NCBI GenBank assembly: GCA_945861365.1 | Contig: CAMAUH010000085.1 | Location: 1 to 11,428 of the forward strand | Length of the DNA stretch: 11,428 nucleotides | DNA from: Candidatus Kuenenia stuttgartensis | Lineage (GTDB): Bacteria > Planctomycetota > UBA1135 > UBA2386 | Direction: 5' to 3' | In this document: positions 6,786-11,428 of the stretch, piece by piece | Layout of the letters: every line of letters starts with the position of its first letter | Position numbering within the stretch: position 1 is the stretch's first letter | Notes under the pieces: model-generated | Database searches by the model: none | What the model saw: only the letters and a program-made list of their open reading frames with translations | Told to the model about the DNA's origin: nothing | Translations under genes and position numbers: made by a program

Positions 6786-7652
6786 ATGTGGCTCTGGGTC
6801 GGCACCGGGTGGGTCGTGGCAGCGTGTCTGACTGCATGCTTGCACCACAGGCTCCGCCGGGCAGGTGAGCGGCACCCGCCAGAGATTGCGGCCTTCTTGC
6901 TGCAGTTGGAGAACGAGTTGGCGTCAGCCCACCCTGGGATCGACTACCTGGGACTGCTGCCAGACCGGTTTGCCTGCCTGTTGCGGGTGGATCAGCAGGA
7001 AACGGTGGTTGGTCTGCATGAGGCATTCCGTCATGCCGAGGCCTTCCCGACGCAGTTCCGCGCGATGGTCCAGCAGCTGGTCGCGGACGTGCGTGAAATC
7101 GGCCTCGATCGCATCGAGTGTCTCGACTTCGCCGCCGCCGCGCCGCACCTGCTGCCGCAGGTGCGCAGTCGCGAGTGGCTGCAGCAGCAGGGCTGCTTTG
7201 GTGGTTCTGGCCTCGTCTTCCGGCCACTGAACGACCAGTTGGTGGTCGTCTACGTCATCGATGACGCCGAGAGCATGTTGTTCGTGTGCCGTGCACACTT
7301 GAACCGCTGGCGCAAGACCGACCAGGACGTGCACAACCTGGCCTTGGCGAACCTGGCTCCGCGAGGGCGCCCGGAGTTGCAAAAGAGTGATCCGTCGGAG
7401 TCCGTGCTGGTGCGGTCCGGCGATGGGTTCGATGCGGCTCGCGTGCTGTTGCTCGAGGCAACCGAGGGCCTGTTGGTCGCGATTCCCGATCGGGACACCC
7501 TTTGGGTCGGTGCTGCCGAAGGGCAGCGACTCGAACAGTTGATGGCCGCCACCGAGGCGATCGCGGACAGCTCGCCGCACCCGGTTTCTCCGCACGTGTT
7601 CCGCGTCACTGACGGCCAGTTGGCGGCGCTGCCGGCGCGCACTGCAGAATGA
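6786..7652 (+). CDS. Membrane-anchored DUF1444 family protein (288 aa)
   Basis: The only plus-strand gene in the window. The ATG at 6786 follows CCAGGCC, a weak ribosome binding site. Residues 2-20 are hydrophobic and followed by HHRLRR, so a single membrane anchor with the body in the cytoplasm is likely. The body resembles the DUF1444 family (YtpQ of Bacillus). Matching features are LNDQLVVVYVIDDAESMLFV at about 148-167, the helix VHNLALANL at 182-190, SGDGFDAARVLLLE at 211-224 and AIPDRDTLWVG at 232-242, which corresponds to the family's AIPxRDxL motif. I know of no established biochemical activity for the family. The gene is divergent from the FHA regulator, and its last 47 bp overlap the 3' end of the minus-strand gene that follows. 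The family call is by motif recall; the gene itself is secure because its coding pattern and length are good. Confidence 0.8.
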   Translation: MWLWVGTGWVVAACLTACLHHRLRRAGERHPPEIAAFLLQLENELASAHPGIDYLGLLPDRFACLLRVDQQETVVGLHEAFRHAEAFPTQFRAMVQQLVADVREIGLDRIECLDFAAAAPHLLPQVRSREWLQQQGCFGGSGLVFRPLNDQLVVVYVIDDAESMLFVCRAHLNRWRKTDQDVHNLALANLAPRGRPELQKSDPSESVLVRSGDGFDAARVLLLEATEGLLVAIPDRDTLWVGAAEGQRLEQLMAATEAIADSSPHPVSPHVFRVTDGQLAALPARTAE

Positions 7653-8385
7653 GCTTCCGGGTTGCTGGCACCGCGAATGGTTGGCGGTGGCTCGGCTGCA
7701 GTGGGCTGCTGACCTCGTAGTTGCCTACCCCCAACATCACTGTGAGTGGCGCGCTGTCGGTCAGCGTGAAGTCGGAGCTGGTTTGCGCCATCGGCAGCCA
7801 TTGAGGGTCGTCGGACCGCGACAGGCGTATGGGGCCAGCGCGTTCGATGCCCGGTGGTAGATGCAGCGTGACGGTCGTGGTCGTGGCGTCGAGCAGCACT
7901 TCGGCCACGCGCCCTTCCATGGGCACTCGCACGCGTGCGATGTAGCCATGCCTTGCCGCACTGCGCATCGGTGCGAAAGCCACCTGGATGTCACCGCGCG
8001 CATGAGTCGGGACGGTGAACAACTGGTCGCCGCTGTCGCTGCGGCTGCCTTCGGTCAGCGCGGCCCAATGGCAGTCGGAGCCGTGATCAGCCTGATAGAC
8101 AGCGATGCCGGCGTCCGGGAGGGTGGTCGGAGCGCCGCGGACCCGCACCCGCAGTTCGATCGTGGGGACCGCGGCCGCGGTCATCACCGGGGCCATCTGC
8201 GGCGGTGCGAAGGAGTCCATCGTCAGCGTCGCGGGGGCCGGCAGTTGTCGGATGCCCGGCATCTCGAACTGTGGCAGCGGGTCGCGTGTCGGCGCGCGCC
8301 GCCAGGCCAGCAGCAGCGAGTAGCCGCCGAGGCCGAATGCCGCTGCAAGCAGCAGGACCGTGAGCAGGGTGGCGAAGAAGCGAAT
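7606..8385 (-). CDS. Membrane-anchored beta-rich protein with apparent ATT start (259 aa)
   Basis: I do not recognise a named family. The reading frame is open far upstream into the large repeat gene, but the protein-like part begins at about 8385. There RFFATLLTVLLLAAAFGLGG (residues 2-21) is a clean signal-anchor segment, with Arg28-Arg29 after it. A Pro-rich linker follows (about 30-65), then an alternating beta-strand domain to the C-terminus, with IELRVRVRG, YIARVRVPMEG, VTLHLPPGIERAG and a closing RKLILQ. This pattern suits one or two Cna-B or carboxypeptidase-regulatory-like sandwiches exported from the cytoplasm. No ATG, GTG or TTG lies in frame near the N-terminus; the first in-frame ATG (8262) would delete the anchor. 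An ATT at 8385 has GGAG seven bases upstream. The alternative is a CTG at 8445 overlapping the preceding stop. It probably shares a transcript, and perhaps a location, with the large repeat protein 56 bp upstream. Confidence 0.75.
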   Translation of the reverse strand: MRFFATLLTVLLLAAAFGLGGYSLLLAWRRAPTRDPLPQFEMPGIRQLPAPATLTMDSFAPPQMAPVMTAAAVPTIELRVRVRGAPTTLPDAGIAVYQADHGSDCHWAALTEGSRSDSGDQLFTVPTHARGDIQVAFAPMRSAARHGYIARVRVPMEGRVAEVLLDATTTTVTLHLPPGIERAGPIRLSRSDDPQWLPMAQTSSDFTLTDSAPLTVMLGVGNYEVSSPLQPSHRQPFAVPATRKLILQCAPAAPPTGRQ

Positions 8386-8396
8386 GGCGGGACTCC
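8383..8396 (-). promoter_or_regulatory. Ribosome binding site GGAG before ATT start codon
   Basis: On the minus strand, GGAG at 8396-8393 is followed by seven bases and then ATT CGC TTC TTC at 8385, exactly where the hydrophobic anchor begins. The spacing is ideal. This is the main argument for a rare ATT start. Confidence 0.5.
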
Positions 8397-8441
8397 GGGC
8401 GTGGCAGTCTAGGCCGGATCCCGCCGGGGCACGAGCCTGCT

Positions 8442-11428
8442 TCAGCGCCCGCCGGTTGCGGGCTGCTGCGGTTGCTGACCTTGCTGGCGCCCGCCGGGTT
8501 GCTGGCGGCCTCCCGGCGCCGCATTCGTCGAGACCTTGCCGGCCGGGATCGTGATGTTGGAGGTGCCGGGAATGGTCACCGGCATCGTCGTGCGTTCGCG
8601 TCCTCGCACGGTCAGCACCAGCAGGTAGTTGTCGGGCTTCAGGGTCTCGAAGGTGAACTTGCCCTGCTGCAGGCGGGCGTCGAAGCCCTGGTTGTCCCGC
8701 TGCCACGCACCGAGGTTCTCCGGTTCGGCAGTCAGGCCCGGCAGCAGGCTGACGCGACCACCCAGCTCCGCGACGTTGCTGTTGTCGTCGACGGTGACGC
8801 TGCCCGTCAGCGAGTGCGTCTGCACGCCGATCGTGCGTTCGGTCGTGACTTCGTTCTGCACCTGCACGATCTCCTCGTGCAGTGCACCGCCGCGGCGGGC
8901 TGCCATCACGCGCAGCCGGTAGTTGCCGGCCGGTACGTTCGGGATGGTGAATCGGCCGGAAGACGCGACAGCTGCCTGGAAGGAGCCGCCGAACCCCCCG
9001 AAGCCGCCGAAGCCGCGGCCGCGCCCGCCGCCGCCCTGGTTGCCGTTGGCATTGCTGGCGTCTTCCTGGCGTGCCAGTTCGACCTGGAAGCCGCTGGCCG
9101 GATTGCCGTTGTGCAGCACGGTGCCGGCGACCACGCCGACTTGCGGGCGCGACACGGCCAGGTCGTGCCGCGTCGTCGCACCGGCGGTCATGACCGCATC
9201 CGCGCGCAGCGTGCCATCCATGAAGCGCGGCATCAGTTCGCGCATCAGGTCCTGTGGCGAGCCGATGTAGGCGCGCACCAGGTACTCGCCCGGGGTCAGG
9301 TCCTCGATGCGGTAGGTGCCGTCGGCGGCGACGGCGACCCCTTGCATGGGCCCGCCGCCACCAGGTCCACCGTTGCCAGGGCGGCCACGGAACATGCCGC
9401 CCATGCCAGCTCCGCCACCGATCGGCACGGCGGCGACCCGCGCTTCGGCAAACTCACCGTTGCGCAGTCCCGTGACCGTGCCGGTCAGCAGTGCCAAGGC
9501 GCCGAGCGGCAGTTCGACGCCCGAGCGATCCGCCTGCAGGTCGAACGACTCGGTCTGGTGCGTCGCGTGTCCCTTCGCCTCGGCTTGCAGCCGGTAGGTG
9601 CCGCGTGGCGCGTGCTTGATCACGAACTCGCCTTCGTCGTTGGTGGTGGTCTCGAGCGTCAGCGAGGTGCCTGCCGCCTGGCGCTGGAAATCGCGCGCCA
9701 TGCCCTGGAAGTCCATGCCGGTGCCGTCGGCTGGGGTGGCCCCAGCGGCAGCTCCGCCATTGCGGCCACGGCGACCACCGAACGCGGCGCCGATGCCTTC
9801 GAACGGCGATGGGGTCCGCAGTTCGACGCGCGCGCCGCGGATCGCCTGGCCGCTCGCGTTCTTCACGAGGCCGGCGACGAACACACCGTTGTCGAGCACG
9901 ACCTCCAGCTGCGGGGGCGCTGCGCCCCAACGGAGCTCGATCTCCGACGATCGGTACCTCGCGTGGTCGGGCGACTGCAGGCTCAGTTCATAGATGCCTT
10001 CCTGCAGGCCGGTCGCCGCGAAGACACCGCCGGGATGCGCTTCGGCACGGCCGAGGTCGCGCTGGCCAGGACCGCGGCCGCCGCCGGGGGCGTTGTCCGG
10101 CGCCTGGGCGCCCCGCCCGCCGAAGCCGCCGCGACCGCGACCGCCACCCATCTGTTCGCGCAGGCTCTCCATCTGCGTGCGCATTGCGGCGCGATCGGTC
10201 TCGCTCAGGTTCGGGTCGCCCAACCGCGACATCAGCGTGTTGAGGTCGATGTTGGGTTGGCCGGGCGGCGGCAGGCCACGCAGCCGGACGGCCCGGAACG
10301 CGAACGTCGCGACCGGCGTGCGTTCGGTGTCCATGACCTTGCCTTCGATGCGCAAGCCGTCCTGCAGCGTCACGTTCAGCGGTTGGCCGCGGGTCGGATC
10401 GACGGCGTCCTCGCGGTAGTCGAGGTAGCCGTCGGCATCGACATCGAGGCGCATCGGCGAGCCGGGCAGGTGCTCGAGGAAGAAGGTCCCGCGTTCGTCC
10501 GTGGTCGTGCGATGCTCGCGTCCGCCGGCGTTCGGGCCGCGCCCGCCGCCTGGGCCACCGCCGTTGCCAGGCCCGCCGCCGTTGCCGGGCCCGCCGCGAT
10601 TGCGTCCATCGCTCTGTAGCACGACGTTCGCCTTCGCGATCGGCGCTCCGCGCGCATCGCGCACCGTGCCGGTGATCTCGTAGCCAGGGCCGAGGCGGAT
10701 GTCCTCGACGTCGATGGCCTGGTCTTCTTCGACCGCGAACGTGGCCGATCGCCCTTCGGTGTGGCGCTTGGCCACCGCCGTGAGGTTCCAATCGCCGGCG
10801 CCAGCGTGTGGTCGTCGGTAGAAGCCGTTCGAGTCGGTCGTGAACGTCGGCAGCATGCGTTCGCTGTCGCGCAGGTTTCGCAGCGGGTTGGCGTTCGCCG
10901 CCTGCAGCCGCAGTTCGGCCCCGGGGATGCCATTGCCGTCGAGATCCGTGACCCGGCCGCGCACTTCGCCACCGTTCATCAGCGTCAGGTCGCCGAGCTC
11001 GACCTCGGTTGCGACGGCGCCCACGTCCTTGTCGAACATGCCCGGCGCGTGGCGCTGGTGGGCCACCTGCAGGGAGACCCGCAGGTTGCGGAACGTCTGG
11101 CCTTGGAAGGCGAAGCGCCCCTCGCTGTCGGTTTGCACTGGATCGGGCACGCGGCGCTGTCGCGCGCCACCGCCCGGGCCGCCGCGTCCACCGCCGCGAC
11201 CGAAGTCCAGCCAGACGGTCGCTCCGGCGACCGGCGCCTTGAACTTGTCGATCACCCGTCCGCGCAGCAGGACCTCCACGCGTTCGTTGGCGTCGGCAGG
11301 CGGATTGTCGAGTGCGACCTCGGTGCGTTCGTTGGTCGGGTTCGCCGCGGCGTCACCGGCGCTGACCAGGTCGGCTGGCTCGTTCGCCACCTCGACCTCG
11401 TCGCCGGCTTTCCAGTGGACGGTGGGGG
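8442..11428 (-). CDS. Large carboxypeptidase-regulatory-like repeat protein, 5' end outside window
   Basis: The frame is open through the right edge: a GTG at 11390 is preceded by 12 more in-frame codons (VHWKAGDEVE and so on), so the true start and any signal peptide are outside. At least 994 residues are visible. Counting from the GTG, about eight beta-sandwich units of the carboxypeptidase-regulatory/Cna-B type begin near residues 40, 141, 236, 346, 502, 632, 751 and 858. Each opens with a G-x-V strand (LRGRVID, VRGRVTD, ITGTVRD, IEGKVMD, LTGTVTG, VAGTVLH, LTGSVTV). Most then have a DxxGxF-type turn (TDSEGRFAF, TDSNGFY, TDERGTFF, NDEGEFV, AADGTYRI) and a GxYxL strand (GTYRLQA, GEYLVRA, GNYRLRV). 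Six units carry Gly/Arg/Asn-rich inserts. The tail is Gln/Gly-rich. I find no cysteine. Such proteins are usually exported and structural or adhesive, but no ligand or enzyme site can be named here. The next gene encodes a membrane-anchored beta protein. Confidence 0.88.
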   Translation of the reverse strand, partial: PTVHWKAGDEVEVANEPADLVSAGDAAANPTNERTEVALDNPPADANERVEVLLRGRVIDKFKAPVAGATVWLDFGRGGGRGGPGGGARQRRVPDPVQTDSEGRFAFQGQTFRNLRVSLQVAHQRHAPGMFDKDVGAVATEVELGDLTLMNGGEVRGRVTDLDGNGIPGAELRLQAANANPLRNLRDSERMLPTFTTDSNGFYRRPHAGAGDWNLTAVAKRHTEGRSATFAVEEDQAIDVEDIRLGPGYEITGTVRDARGAPIAKANVVLQSDGRNRGGPGNGGGPGNGGGPGGGRGPNAGGREHRTTTDERGTFFLEHLPGSPMRLDVDADGYLDYREDAVDPTRGQPLNVTLQDGLRIEGKVMDTERTPVATFAFRAVRLRGLPPPGQPNIDLNTLMSRLGDPNLSETDRAAMRTQMESLREQMGGGRGRGGFGGRGAQAPDNAPGGGRGPGQRDLGRAEAHPGGVFAATGLQEGIYELSLQSPDHARYRSSEIELRWGAAPPQLEVVLDNGVFVAGLVKNASGQAIRGARVELRTPSPFEGIGAAFGGRRGRNGGAAAGATPADGTGMDFQGMARDFQRQAAGTSLTLETTTNDEGEFVIKHAPRGTYRLQAEAKGHATHQTESFDLQADRSGVELPLGALALLTGTVTGLRNGEFAEARVAAVPIGGGAGMGGMFRGRPGNGGPGGGGPMQGVAVAADGTYRIEDLTPGEYLVRAYIGSPQDLMRELMPRFMDGTLRADAVMTAGATTRHDLAVSRPQVGVVAGTVLHNGNPASGFQVELARQEDASNANGNQGGGGRGRGFGGFGGFGGSFQAAVASSGRFTIPNVPAGNYRLRVMAARRGGALHEEIVQVQNEVTTERTIGVQTHSLTGSVTVDDNSNVAELGGRVSLLPGLTAEPENLGAWQRDNQGFDARLQQGKFTFETLKPDNYLLVLTVRGRERTTMPVTIPGTSNITIPAGKVSTNAAPGGRQQPGGRQQGQQPQQPATGGR
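10542..10595 (-). repeat. 18-bp tandem repeat coding GGPGNG (three units)
   Basis: Three 18-bp units encode GGPGNG, GGPGNG and GGPGGG inside the third beta unit of the large repeat protein. The units at 10560-10577 and 10578-10595 differ by one base; the third (10542-10559) has diverged. Near identity at the DNA level points to recent slippage, so copy number may vary between strains. It lies in frame, so changes would lengthen or shorten the Gly-rich loop without breaking the gene. Confidence 0.7.

Noticed and set aside
4738..6831. A 697-codon open frame on the plus strand opposite the FHA regulator
   Set aside because: Composition is that of a shadow frame and it runs across the intergenic region; the minus-strand gene has clear domains.
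8446..8706. Upstream extension of the membrane-anchored beta protein to 8706
   Set aside because: These residues are Arg/Ala/Pro-rich shadow sequence within the 3' end of the large repeat gene, in another frame.
8982..10604. Repeated GC-rich blocks that look like a repeat array
   Set aside because: They are in-frame Gly-rich codon runs of differing length without regular spacers, so not a CRISPR or intergenic repeat.
8472..10619. A 715-codon open frame on the plus strand opposite the repeat protein
   Set aside because: Shadow of a gene with extreme Gly/Arg/Asp codon use; no motif or start signal of its own.

Overview
The window is GC-rich bacterial DNA, packed with genes and with almost no intergenic space. 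All of it reads as chromosomal. I see no tRNA or rRNA, no insertion sequence, no CRISPR array and no convincing factor-independent terminator. The taxon cannot be fixed from the sequence alone. A large Gly-rich protein built of carboxypeptidase-regulatory-like repeats, together with an FHA-GAF regulator, would suit a Planctomycetota-type genome. The 179-aa membrane protein and the YjdF-like fragment recall proteobacterial families. MutS is canonical and does not decide the matter.

Left and centre (1-6558, all minus strand): a run of five genes, read in transcription order from right to left. It starts with an FHA-GAF-AAA-Fis transcriptional regulator (4807-6558). Next comes a class V aminotransferase/cysteine desulfurase (3549-4757), then mutS (958-3552), whose start codon overlaps the desulfurase stop as ATGA. 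A small membrane protein (359-898) and the N-terminal part of a DUF2238/YjdF-like membrane protein (1-305, cut by the window edge) follow. Gaps are about 50-60 bp or negative, so this is plausibly one transcription unit in which mutS is translationally coupled to the desulfurase.

Middle (6559-6785): a 227-bp divergent intergenic region, the only stretch with room for promoters. To its right, on the plus strand, is a membrane-anchored DUF1444 protein (6786-7652).

Right (7606-11428, minus strand): the 3' part of a very large cysteine-free protein with about eight beta-sandwich repeats, most of them interrupted at the same place by Gly/Arg/Asn-rich segments. It is followed by a 259-aa protein with an N-terminal membrane anchor and a beta-rich exterior domain. 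That protein has no usable ATG/GTG/TTG at its apparent N-terminus and seems to start at ATT. Its 3' end overlaps the 3' end of the DUF1444 gene by 47 bp, tail to tail.

The most unusual item is the regulator. It has the layout of a sigma-54 activator, but the Walker A lysine, the Walker B glutamate and the whole GAFTGA loop are missing, while the Fis-type DNA-binding domain is intact. It should bind DNA without working as a sigma-54 ATPase.
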